From: Helichrysum umbraculigerum
Taxonomy: Eukaryota > Streptophyta > Magnoliopsida > Asterales > Asteraceae
Reading direction: 5' to 3'
Assembly (NCBI GenBank): GCA_949592205.1
Contig: CATIUR010000001.1
Location: 241,540,250 to 241,604,249, forward strand
DNA length: 64,000 nt
The position numbers were made by a program, and so were the translations under genes. Of this stretch, positions 36,226 through 47,041 are shown piece by piece. The notes below the pieces were generated by a model. The model searched no databases. It was not told the origin of the DNA and was given only the letters and a program-made list of their open reading frames with translations. How positions within the stretch are numbered: position 1 is the first letter of the stretch; every line of letters starts with the position of its first letter.

Positions 36226-38326
36226 TGTAACACCCAGTTCTCGGGTCTAGTAGTTTTATAATATTTTTCTGACTTTAAATTATTATTTAATGTGTTAGGA
36301 AATATTTAGTTGAAGTTTATTTGAAAATAATTGGTTAAAGAGTCACATAATTTATTGTGACTATTAAATTGTTAACTGTTTTAATTTAATTCAGTTGACG
36401 GTAAAATAAAATAATGTTTCCCCGCAAATGGTTTTTAAGTTCCAGCCAATGACAAATACGGGGAATGAGATTTAACCAATTATGTAATAAACTCATATTT
36501 GGAGTCGGTTGTTGGTTCCTTATCTATATACATACGTACGAACATACATACACACATATATCCCTAAATCAATTATCAAGAGCATGAGGAAACATCAATT
36601 GAAGCTTCTAACTCGAATTCAAGCTTCTATCATCATTATAATCAAGGTATGATCATGTGTTCTTGATTTTATAACCTAGAATTTGGGGTTTTTCAAATTG
36701 GTAAGTTCAAATCCGAAATTAGGGTTTGGTTTTGCTAAATTGATGTTGTTTGAGCTTATTAATGATGATGATTAGCATTAAGGAAGCTAGAGTTGGTAAA
36801 ATTGATTAGTGTTCTTGTGGATTATGAGGATTTTCATGATTATCATGGGTGATAGGATGAGTGAGATGAAAATTGAGGCTTGTAACTATGTTAGAAGAGT
36901 TAGTTGATGTTATTTTCATGATTATAATGGAAACCCTATGTTAGAAATTATATAATTGAATTATGATCATGATAAAAGTTGTGGGTTTAGTTGATTATCA
37001 TGAAATTAAACTTGTGGTTATGATATAATAGTTAGTTGATGTTTAAATGATGATTATAAGCGAAACCCTAAGCTAGAAATGATGAAATTGAGATATGTTC
37101 ATGAATAAAGTTATGAGTTTACTTGATTATTCATGAATAGTGATTTCTAAGCTTGAATTGATGATGTATCAATTGATTATGTTGATAATGATGAGTTTGA
37201 TGAATTGTTGATGTTAGATGCTAATAATCTTGTTAATGGGTTAATTATATTAGTTAACAATGATTAAGATGGAGAAATGTGAGAATGTGATCCTAATGAT
37301 CATAATTTGATAAGTGATTGTGAATTGTGATGATTAAAGTGGTTATTCATAATCTTGAAATGGTGAATGTTGAATTAATACAAGTTAGTGATAAGTTGTT
37401 TGATATAATTACAATTGTATGATGTTATATCTACATTGGGACAAATGACTAACTTGTGTAGTTCTGTTGTGTTTTCAGATAAACAGAAGGACTCAGTGAC
37501 ATTAGACTACTGAGTAGACGACTGAGGTATTCGGTGAGTGGATCTATAAACCTCAGTGTGATTTAGTTGTAACAGGTTTGGTTACAACGGGTAAACATAG
37601 TATTATTGTTTTGGTTGCCATGATTATTTTGGTTGAATAATAATACTGTTGATAGACTGTTAGTCTGATATGATGAATATGTGATCACGTGATATTCAGC
37701 CTTTGGGCTTTGACGATATTCAGAGGCCAGCCTGGAGTTGGGCTTGGTTTGCTATTGGTTGGATAACACAGGGTCTTAGTACAAGTATTATTGTCGTAGC
37801 CTGTGTTATTTGTGTTAATAGCACCAAGTATTCGGTTAAACCGCTGTATTGGCCTGCAGTTGGTTTCAAAGTGTTCTATGAGAAGGTGTTACCTCAAGAA
37901 CCACCGGTCCTCTTTGACGCCAGTTGATTGTGATTGGATAAGTTGTAAACAGGTGTGTTATGTGCATACGGTTAGTTGTTGTGCACAAAGTTGTTATGCT
38001 AAGTTGGACTGTTGTTTATTGATTTACTCACTTAGTTTTGAGCTAATCCCCCACATTAAATACTCCTTGCAGGGCATGATTTTATAAAGGGCTGGGCAAG
38101 GCAGTGGCACTGGAATGGAATGTTTGACAACTGAGCAATACTCTGATAAATGATTTGTGTAAATCAGTGTAATATGTTGTTTTATATAACCCCCGAGATG
38201 ATAAAGTATGGTTTGAAATAGTTTGAATATTTTAGGTTTGTTAAAATATTGTAAACAATTAATATTTATATGGACTTACGCTTCCGATATATTATACTAA
38301 ATGATAGTAAAATGAGGGGTGTTATA
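36226..38326 (+). repeat. 3' LTR of the LARD-like element
   Basis: 2101 bp, begins TGTAACACCC and ends TGTTATA before the atatg duplication. It matches the 5' LTR with only scattered single-base differences and a few short indels seen by eye. Confidence 0.92.
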
Positions 38327-38864
38327 ATATGGATATCGCAGAACATATCTATTAAGATGCCATAAATGTTGATTACAAAAGTTTACGATTCGTCAAATCG
38401 TAGCAGTGGAAAAGTCGTTAAGTTTTACAAAAGTAGATTTCGTAGATATGACGAAAACAGATCAGTTATATAAAAGAAATCCATTGGTTCCAAAAAGATG
38501 GCATCCTAAAAGCTTCACGAGTCGCCTAGTTTCCATATGTGCAGGCGGTCTTACGTGTGCGACTAATCCCCTGAAAAACATAGTAAAAAGTCAACAACAA
38601 TGTTGAGTGAGTTCACAGCCCCACTTTCTACTGTTTTACTGCTTTCAACTTGGGGTGAAAAATATAGACAACTGCTTTTACTGATTGCCATAACTTACTT
38701 GATTTCCTGATTGTTAAAATGATTGTTTGCTCCCAACTATCGATTATTAATGATTGTGATCATGTTTTAATTGGTAGCTAGAGTACTTTTGAACTAAACA
38801 TATACATTTGTGAATGATGTCATACGTACAAACTATTTATAAAACGCTTTAGGCTTTTGTGCAA

Positions 38865-39175
38865 ACTGAAAAGTCCTTACGTCTTGGGCACACGAAAAGT
38901 CCCTACTTCGTGGGCACTCTTCCACCCTACATCTTGGGTGAGGGCTCTACTTCTTGAGCAGCTTGGGTCCTACTTCTTGGATGTCAGTCCTACTTCTTGG
39001 ATGACCAGAAAAGTCCCTACATCTTGGGCAGTGATTGAACCCTACGTCTTGGGTGACAACTCTACTTCTTGAGCAGATTGGGCCCTATTTCTTGGGTGCC
39101 AGCCGTACTTCTTGGGCACTTGTTTTAGGTCATACTTCTTGGACAAATGATTTAACCCCTACTTCTTGGGCAAAC
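38865..39175 (-). repeat. ctacttcttgggca tandem repeat
   Basis: Fifteen or so imperfect units of about 15-22 bp around 'cctacttcttgggc' (or tacgtcttgggc). They lie in the intron-like segment of the left arm of the inverted LTR-derived element. The frame over it is an artefact. Confidence 0.7.
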
Positions 39176-39544
39176 TAATAGGATTCGTCTTTCCTATAAC
39201 TAATAGGATACTACTTTCTTACAACACATTAAACCATACTTTTGGGTAACATCCCAACCAAACTATACTTTTGGATGACTTTTCATAAAACTTTATTTAA
39301 CTATTATGGAAAAACGTTTACAAACATATTGGGTTACCAAACTTTACTCGTTAGTAGCAAAACAGTTGCTATGTTTTTCACCCCTAGTTTAAAAGCAGTA
39401 AAATAGTAAAAAGAGGGGCTGTGAACTCACCTCGTGAGCTAAATGTGTGAACTTTATATAATTGCTTTTAATGTTTTTATACAATTGTTATTGAATGTGT
39501 TCATACTATTATACAAATGTATTTATGAAATGGTTTTCATACTA

Positions 39545-39830
39545 GTATTTGATCCTACTAACTTGGATCGGGGACACTTACTCTCTCTACTATATTTGGA
39601 CCTTACTGACTTTGGTATTGGATCCTACTGACTTGGATCGGGGACACTTACTCTCTCTACTATTTTTTGGACCATACTGACTTGGGTATTGGATCCTACT
39701 GACTTGGATCGGGGACACTTACTCTCCCTACTATTTTTGGACCCTATTGACTTAGGTAATTGGATCCTACTGACTTGGATCAAGGGACAATTACTCTCCC
39801 TACTATTCATGGATCCTACGAACTTGGATT
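39545..39830 (+). repeat. ggatcctactgacttggatcgggg tandem repeat
   Basis: About four units of roughly 80 bp, each with 'ggatcctactgacttggatc', 'ggggacacttactctc' and a 'tttttggacc' spacer. They lie in the right arm of the inverted LTR-derived element. The sequence differs completely from the left arm's repeat. Confidence 0.75.
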
Positions 39831-40390
39831 AGGAATACTTAGTTTCTACAAACTTTATTTTAGTATACCTACTTTTCTAAAATGCTTGTAAAGGATACAA
39901 TTTTTCCACAAAACACTTATATAGGATACGTACTTTCCTACAAATACTTTTGGATATGATATATACTTTCCTACAATTACTTATAGGATACTTACTTTCC
40001 TACAAACTCTTATAAACGAAACTTATTTGACTTTTAGGTCAACGATTTACAACGAACTTGGTTTAACCACTTATTAAACATAAAACCTGTGAATTCACTC
40101 AACAACCATGTTGACCTTTTTACTATGTTTTTCAGGGAATTAGCTGTGAATATAAGACTACATGCATATGGAACTAGGAGACCCACGACAAAATAGGATG
40201 ACATCTTAACTGCTGTTCAGCAATAATCATACGCTCTGATGCATGAATGTCCAATGTTGACGTCGGCACTCCCGCTTACTCTAATGCTTCCGCTAAACAC
40301 CAGATCACCATTTTTGGGGGTGTGACATAACGTGTGTCACGGGGTACACGTAGCAAAACCTTATAAGTACTGCTATACATGACTAATTAC

Positions 40391-40512
40391 ACAGACCTAA
40401 AAACAGACCTACTTTTTTTATTGGTTGAATTTTTTCTCGCTCCAAATATTATCCAATCAATTTTTTCTCATCTACCAATCACATTTGTAGGTCTATATTT
40501 AGGCCTACATTA
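40391..40512. repeat. Short inverted repeat (small MITE-like)
   Basis: agacctaaaaacagacctac at the left faces gtaggtctatatttaggcct at the right across AT-rich sequence. No duplication was fixed. Confidence 0.45.
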
Positions 40513-41661
40513 TGCAATCATTTTCCAAACCTGTCACACCCCCAAATTCTCTGTTGCGGAAGCGGTTCGGGTCGGGGTGCGACTAATCAAGTATCAACGC
40601 ACAAAGATAAAGCAAACGACATCTATATGCGACGTTTGTAAAATAGTACAAAAGTATTACATTACTGTTCACATGTAAACGTAAGCTGCGAGTTCGATAG
40701 TAGATTTCCTAGAGATTCTAATACATAACTAATATTACAAAAAGTAATGCAAAATAATCTCCAAAGTTTGTATGCATGCGACTCGAGCTATCATTCCTGT
40801 TGGGCATCCTTACTAATGATGCGTACCTGAGAATATATTGCTAAAAGGTCAACACAACGGTTGGTGAGTTCATAGGTTTAAGTATTAAACATACAGTTTA
40901 TGAATCACGAGATTTCAGTAAGCATTGCAATAAGCAACGTAAGTATAAATAATGTCATGCCATGAGCCCATAGTCCGAAGCTTAACCAAGTGGTGAGGAC
41001 CTGTAAAATCAATTACAGCCTCGTGCCCCCGCAGGTGCCTAATCCAGAACACCCGTTAGGATCAAATACTAATGCGTCCGTTTGACCAGTTAAGGCTTCT
41101 AACCCGGACGAGGATGGTCAATCCCAAATAGATATATTCATTAATACTCGCGCTAAATCCATACTAACAAAGTATGTAAAAAAATGAGGGACTTCAGTGG
41201 ATTAGTGAAAACAACTCATGCAATCCGTTGAAAAGTTTAAGTACTCGTATTCATGCGTAAAACAGTAAAGCAATATATCTCACCCCATAGAAAAACAATA
41301 AAAATGGGCTATGAAACTCACATGAGTTTAGCAAGCGTTTATATAAATAAACAAGTAGCCGAAAGCTATAATCAGTACGTAGGTTCTCCGAACCTGCAAC
41401 CTTCTAGCGCCCTAAACGCATAAGGTTGTGTAAGTAGATGTCTCGTAAGACTATCTAGGCTAGTTGTCCATTCAACTAGTTAATGTCCAAGTAATTTGAT
41501 TGTTTAGTTGTTTGTGTTTTTGAAAACATGAACGGCCCGTTGGTGAGTTTTTGTAATAATAATTAAAAAGTATTATTATTATGTTTTTCGTTATTTTGTA
41601 TACTTATAAAAGTTTATAAGTATGTAAAAGTATGCATTTGTTTGCAATATTATTTCTAAAA

Positions 41662-41664
<3 letters not shown>

Positions 41665-41716
<52 letters not shown>

Positions 41717-41856
41717 AACGTATATACGTATATGAGTCCGAATATATAATTATACTTGTATATATAATTTTGTCCGAAAGTATGCCCATGTATAAGTATC
41801 CGAAAGTGTGGTCCGAATGTATATATATATATATATAGATATATATATATATATGT
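41665..41856. repeat. (TA)n / (TG)n microsatellites in the solo LTR
   Basis: Long alternating TA tracts at 41665-41713 and about 41820-41853, the second followed by (GT)n. The Ile/Tyr-rich frames across them are artefacts. Confidence 0.85.
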
Positions 41857-42070
41857 GTGTGTGTGTGTTTTTGGTCCGAAAGTGTTGATCCGAAACTACG
41901 AAATCCGAATTTAGCATAAAAGTCCGAAAGTCAACGAAAGTTAACGAAAGTCAACTCCGAAAGTTGACTTTCGGAGTCAAAATTACTGTTCACCCGAAGT
42001 TCAAAGGGTCAAAGTTACTGTTCATCCGAAGTCAAAGTTCGGAGTTACTGTTTATCCGAAAGTCAAAGTT
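41735..42070 (-). repeat. GTCCGAAAGT motif cluster
   Basis: More than a dozen copies of tccgaaagt and relatives (ttcggagt, cccgaagt), some paired as an inverted repeat (tccgaaagttgactttcgga). It sits upstream of the intron-like segment in the LTR's own orientation, as in the other LTRs. The nearby words 'aaagtcaaagttactgt' are shared with the nested solo LTR at 33390-33420. Confidence 0.7.
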
Positions 42071-42956
42071 CGGAGTGAAAGTCAGAGTGATATTTGGAAT
42101 TTTTTTTGACTAAGCAAACGTTATCGAATCGTTCCGAAATTTTTACAAAACGTTCCCACATATCTTATGTACTTCATGTAAATTTTTCATGACTTTTGAA
42201 GGTCGTTTGATATTTTTAAAAAAATCGCAAAGTATCACAGGTTTAAATTCGGACCCAACAGACCTGCACTTATAATCCGAATTTTCTGGGAAATTTGGTG
42301 TATTTCTAGTTGACGAGTTCTAAATGGAAGTTGTAGATGACAAAATTACCAAGATTTTCCAAGTGGTCTCATACGTTTTTGAGGTCTAGAACTCGAGATA
42401 CAGCCTCAAGAAGTAGACAGAAATTTCTGTCTGTCGGAACAGTAATTCTATGTCACCGGAGAAAAATATTTTCGAGTAGTAAACGGAGTCGAAAAGTCAC
42501 GAGACTAATTTTGTTGGAAAGATAACTTCTTGTACTACATTTTAGACTTAAGGAACGTCCATATTCGTGTTGTAATAATTTTTATAAATATTGTTAAAGT
42601 AAGGCTATTTTCTGTCACAAAAAACTGTTTAGGTTTTTGGGTTTTAAAAATGTGTTTCGGCTTATAATTTGGACATTTTATAGTTGAGTGAGCATATATA
42701 CATGTAAACAAACTTGTTCCAAGCAACCTTAGTAAAAGAAGGAGGGTTCCTTACAAAGAAATGAAGATCTAAGACCGGAAATGGAATGAGAGCACCACGA
42801 GCTTCGTTTCCTCACGTTGAGTTTCTTGATGGTGGAGTTATGGCGGTTTATGGTGGTGATGGTGGCTGTTTTTCTGCAGTTTCTAGAGAGAGAGGGGGAA
42901 AGTTTTTAGAGAGAAGGAGGAGAAGATGGTGGAGTGTTGGAGTAGATGAATGAGAA

Positions 42957-42978
42957 GGGGGGGGGGGGGGGGGGGGGG
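42957..42978 (+). repeat. Homopolymer run of 22 G
   Basis: Uninterrupted G run inside the solo LTR (C run in the LTR's sense strand), preceded by GA-rich sequence. Confidence 0.85.
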
Positions 42979-43583
42979 TTGTTTGAGTCAAATAATTAAA
43001 AGGGCATGGGGAGGTGATTCTCCCATCCCTTGACCGATTTTGGTGGGGTCCACCAAAGTATGGGCTTCACTAAATATTGTTCTCCAATTTCGCGTCCCGT
43101 GCGGTGCTCGTTTCGCGTTTGTACGTTTATTTAATTGCGTAACGTTTTTAAAAACATTATAATTGTATTCGTATAATTACGATATTTTAGCCTAAGTATA
43201 TTATCAAAATACATAATAAAGAGTTATAAAATTATAACTTGGGTTTATTTCATTAGTCGGGCGCGTCTCGAGCGTTTTTATCACGTACGGAGTGTTTTAT
43301 ACGATACGTTATATATAGGTTATGTTATTGCAATAATATAAAGTAAATAATGTTACTTTTAATAAGTCCACATTATTTAGAATGTTTGTCACGAACGTCC
43401 ATGTTATAACAGTTGCGGACTTCGTCCGGTTATCAATCACACGATTTAATCAAATCGCGTACGTGTATATTTATAAATATACAAAATGTTACACATAATT
43501 AGCGTAATACTAAACTAATTACATGTAATTACAAGATAGTTAGGCACTGATTAAATACCTAATTTGACGGGTGTCACAAAACC

Positions 43584-44125
43584 TTATATATAAAGAAAGA
43601 GTATAATATAGTAATAGTAAGTTTAGTTAATTATACTCTTCTACTTTTCTACGGTGCCTAATTTATTTGGTAAGTTAAATAAAAGGAAAAGTATAAATAA
43701 AAACCTTGTGTGATTAGCAATTAGGATTAGGAGTTGTATCAAAATGGAAATGAAAATGAAAATAAAATAATACTCCGTAAGAGAACATGGGTGAGTCACA
43801 TGGGGGCCGGGTAGTTTCCGTCCAATGGTGAATGTTGCTGTGCCTCTCTCTACTGCCGAGATCGGATTACTATTTTGTTGTACCACCATTTTTTTATTTT
43901 TATTACAGTCGGATACTACCTTTCTTCTTCCTCGTTCTTCCATATCACTTCATCAATATCTCAATTAACTTAAAATAAATTAAAATGATATTCATTCAAA
44001 AATAAATTAGTACACATACTGGTTAGCCTGAGGTTAGGTTAAGTTTCTTGGTTGGGTGCTTATTCCTTCCTCCCTTGGACGGAGGGATTACTCCGTCCGT
44101 CCGTCCGTCCGTCGAATAAAACAAA
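43584..44125 (+). promoter_or_regulatory. Upstream region of the hydrolase gene
   Basis: No other gene. Pyrimidine-rich sequence near 43905-43950 and (CCGT)n repeats at 44094-44114 lie just before the start codon. A 5' leader intron is possible. No clear TATA box was fixed. Confidence 0.35.
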
Positions 44126-45528
44126 ATGATTGATCAGTTCATCAATTTTGTGATTCGACCACCCAGGTACGTCCTCCTACTTGCAGATCTGTGAACTTTC
44201 TTTATAATTGCTTCTCTCTTTATTATAATAATAATTAATAATTAATAATTAATAATATTAATATTAATATTAAAATTAATGATGAATGACATTGACACAG
44301 GGCTGATTATAATCCTGACCAGTATTTATGGGAAAAGGACTTCACTCTTGCTGGAAGGAAATTCATAAGACAAGACCTTGAGGCACCTACAACATTTGCT
44401 GCTCCTTTTCTTTTATTATTATCAACAATAAAATTATAATTATTATGTATAATACTTATGCAGCTGAGGAATGGTAGAGGGCATGCCTTGAGGTGTAGCC
44501 ATTACTTGCCTTCACCCTTTCCAGATGATACTTCTCTTCCATGTGTTATTTATTGCCATGGAAACAGGTATCACATTTATTGCTTTTAGATTTTGCTTCC
44601 TTTTACAGGCTATACATAATACATAATTACAAATAAACAAGCACGAAAACAAAGAGCGGTGAAAATGTTGCAAGGATTTATGCATTAGATTGCATACCAT
44701 GATACCAATGTAATGTCTGAACTCTAGACTGATTTATCATATGCCTAACTCAGTTGATGCATATAGTTAACTGGAGAAATCGTATAATTTTTAATTGCCT
44801 GGCCGGCGCTGAATAAGTAACAAACTTATTTGTTATCTAGTGGATGTAGGGCGGATGCAAATGAGGCTGCTGTAATTCTTCTACCATCAAACATTACTGT
44901 CTTCACTCTTGATTTTTCTGGTTCAGGGTTATCTGATGGTGATTACGTCAGCCTTGGTTGGCATGAGGTATGCTCTTTATTCTCTTAATTAAATTATATT
45001 TATCTGGTTGTAGTGCTCTCTAGTCTTTACTGTTTTATATATTGTTTTCGTTTTCACTTCAGAGAGATGACCTCAAGGTTGTTGTGTCATATCTGAGAAC
45101 AAATGAACAAATATCTCGCATTGGTCTATGGGGACGCTCTATGGGTGCAGTTACTAGGTATTCTTAACAATTTTAGTATGTATTAGTATATGTGAAGCTG
45201 AAATATAAGCCTAATCTGATCCGTGTCAAGATATCAAGTAATAGAACCTTCTAGTCCCGATTCCAGTTAAGCTTACCCTCAAGTTTTTAAAGTATTCATT
45301 ATTAGTGTGTAAGACTTTCAAACGTTATAAATCTCATCAAATCTCTTTTGTAAAGCCTTGATCTCTTCGATATCATGCAGCTTGCTCTATGGTGCCGAAG
45401 ACCCTTCTATAGCTGGAATGGTGCTAGACAGTGCTTTCTCTAACTTATATAATTTAATGATGGAACTTGTCGATGTCTACAAAATCCGACTTCCCAAGTT
45501 TACGGTAATATTTTTTTTCATTGTTATC

Positions 45529-45576
<48 letters not shown>

Positions 45577-45791
45577 TTTGCTAACGTGTGCCCCCGTGGC
45601 ACACGTTAACGTGCATTTAATGAACTCGTAATTTCCTTAAATATTAAGATTTGCATTTAATAGTCATTAATTCTATCTGATATTCACCTTTTTTATACAT
45701 ATATTAATTACAAATTCTGTTATTTAAGGAAATTACAGGTTCATTAAATGCACGTTAACGTGTGCCACGGGGGCACGCGTTAGCAAAACCC

Positions 45792-45840
<49 letters not shown>

Positions 45841-47003
45841 ATATCAAATATTTAAATGAAAAGTTTTGTTGGTGAGAAGTAATCTAGAGCGTTAAATTAC
45901 CTTGACTAAAGGCTATAAAAAAGGAAGGTCGTAGTTATATCTAATAGGAGGTTACAATAAAGAAATGAAATGGCTCAAATGCATGACTAGGAAGTTCTAG
46001 TGTGGAGTGTGTGGTTTGATTTAAGGGCTGAAAATGGTTCCCTGGTTCTCAAGTTCTTTATGGTTCTTAAATGAACCCATTCCCAGTTTTGTATCATAAT
46101 AAATCATTACCAAGTTTGGAATTCACCAACTTCGAGGTGAGTTTAAAGGGTTTTATCTTTGATTTGTTGTTGCTGAACACTAATGTAAGGAGTTTAGAAA
46201 GCTACTTTTTTTTTTTGGCAGAACACTGAATCTCTTTTTACAATAAAGTAAGGGTTTTGTCTTTGGTTTGTTGTTGCTGAACGCTGAATCTTGTTATAAT
46301 TATATTTCCTAGTCTTTGTGGAATGATAATCTGTTGCTTAAGGTAAGAAGTTCACGATAAAGTAATGTTATTTTTTAATTTTTATTTTGGCTAACGTTCA
46401 CAATTAGCCTTTATTGCACCTGTAAAATGATGCCATAATTTATATGGTTGATCTTTTTTCCCAACATATCATGACGGGTTGAAGTGAATATACGAGGATA
46501 AGAAAAGCGTACATGCTAATATATGTGTTGCTAGTACATGTCATTTATAAAGCGTGAAAAGTGTGATTCTTTTCTAAAGCTTCACCCTTTATGCGATATA
46601 GACAGTCTTTATTACAATTCTGAAGGTTCCTGAGAAATTATTAAAATTGTTCCCATTATATCAGGTGAAGGTAGCTCTACAGTACATGCGTCGAGTGATT
46701 CAAAAGAAAGCAAAATTTGATATTATGGATCTCAATGCGTTGAAGGTTTGTCTCGGTAGTATTTAATGAACCTTGTGTCAGATAATTACTCTCTCTGAAT
46801 CATGCTTCAAGGGTTGAAGGGGAAAGATTGCATTAATATTCTTACTTTAAGCAAGGCTTTTATGCTAAAAAAAACCCTTCCCCCCGCCCCTTCTCACAAC
46901 CTAGGTTGCACGGAAACGGATACGGCACCGGGTTACGGATATGGGAAACGGCAAAACTCAAAATTTCAAGATACGGATACGGCATAGATACGGCAAATAT
47001 AAA

Positions 47004-47041
<38 letters not shown>

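Larger units (their letters stand above)
27434..38326 (+). mobile_element. Large non-coding LTR retrotransposon (LARD-like), 10.9 kb
   Basis: It is flanked by exact 5-bp duplications, atatg (27429-27433 and 38327-38331). The order is 5' LTR 27434-29530, primer site 29534-29545, internal region, polypurine tract about 36211-36225, 3' LTR 36226-38326. No gag, protease, reverse transcriptase or integrase frame is found in the 6.7-kb interior, even after removing the nested solo LTR at 32301-34845. Just before the polypurine tract, 'tttcgaggacgaaatc' resembles the end of Gypsy pol genes. The element must have used proteins from a relative. The two LTRs look nearly identical by eye, so the insertion is probably young. 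Confidence 0.92.
27323..40327. mobile_element. Inverted LTR-derived element with two outward 3' LTR ends
   Basis: Leaving out the inserted 27434-38331 segment, this is about 2.1 kb. Its left arm (27323-27433 plus 38332-39430 on) read leftward and its right arm (to 40327) are homologous. Both end outward in ...gcggaagcattag...cccccaaa...tgtcgcac/tgtcacac, the 3' end of an LTR family like the solo LTR at 40532-43578. The 5-bp duplication TAACG flanks the whole. The left arm has a full intron-like segment (38571-39430, minus); the right arm appears to start inside its counterpart. Each arm holds different tandem repeats. Confidence 0.75.
27138..40360. mobile_element. MITE copy split by a 13-kb insertion
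   Basis: The left piece, 27138-27322 (gggttttgctaccgtgtg... to ...taacg), and the right piece, 40333-40360 (tgtgtcacggggtacacg...gcaaaacc), join into a 213-bp element. The joined form matches the intact 219-bp MITE at 45573-45791 in order and ends. The split is at TAACG, duplicated on both sides of the insert (27318-27322 and 40328-40332). Confidence 0.82.
40532..43578 (-). mobile_element. Solo LTR (minus strand), 3.05 kb
   Basis: On the minus strand it begins TGTGACACCCGTC at 43578 and ends TTGGGGGTGTGACA at 40532. An exact 5-bp duplication, aaacc, flanks it at 40527-40531 and 43579-43583. No internal region is present. It contains an intron-like segment (40827-41321), TCCGAAAGT repeats (about 41735-42070), two long (TA)n tracts and a 22-G run. 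Its 3'-end words match the outer ends of the inverted element at 27323-40327. Confidence 0.9.

Noticed and set aside
41604..41838. Ile/Tyr-rich frames on both strands
   Set aside because: Produced by (TA)n microsatellite.
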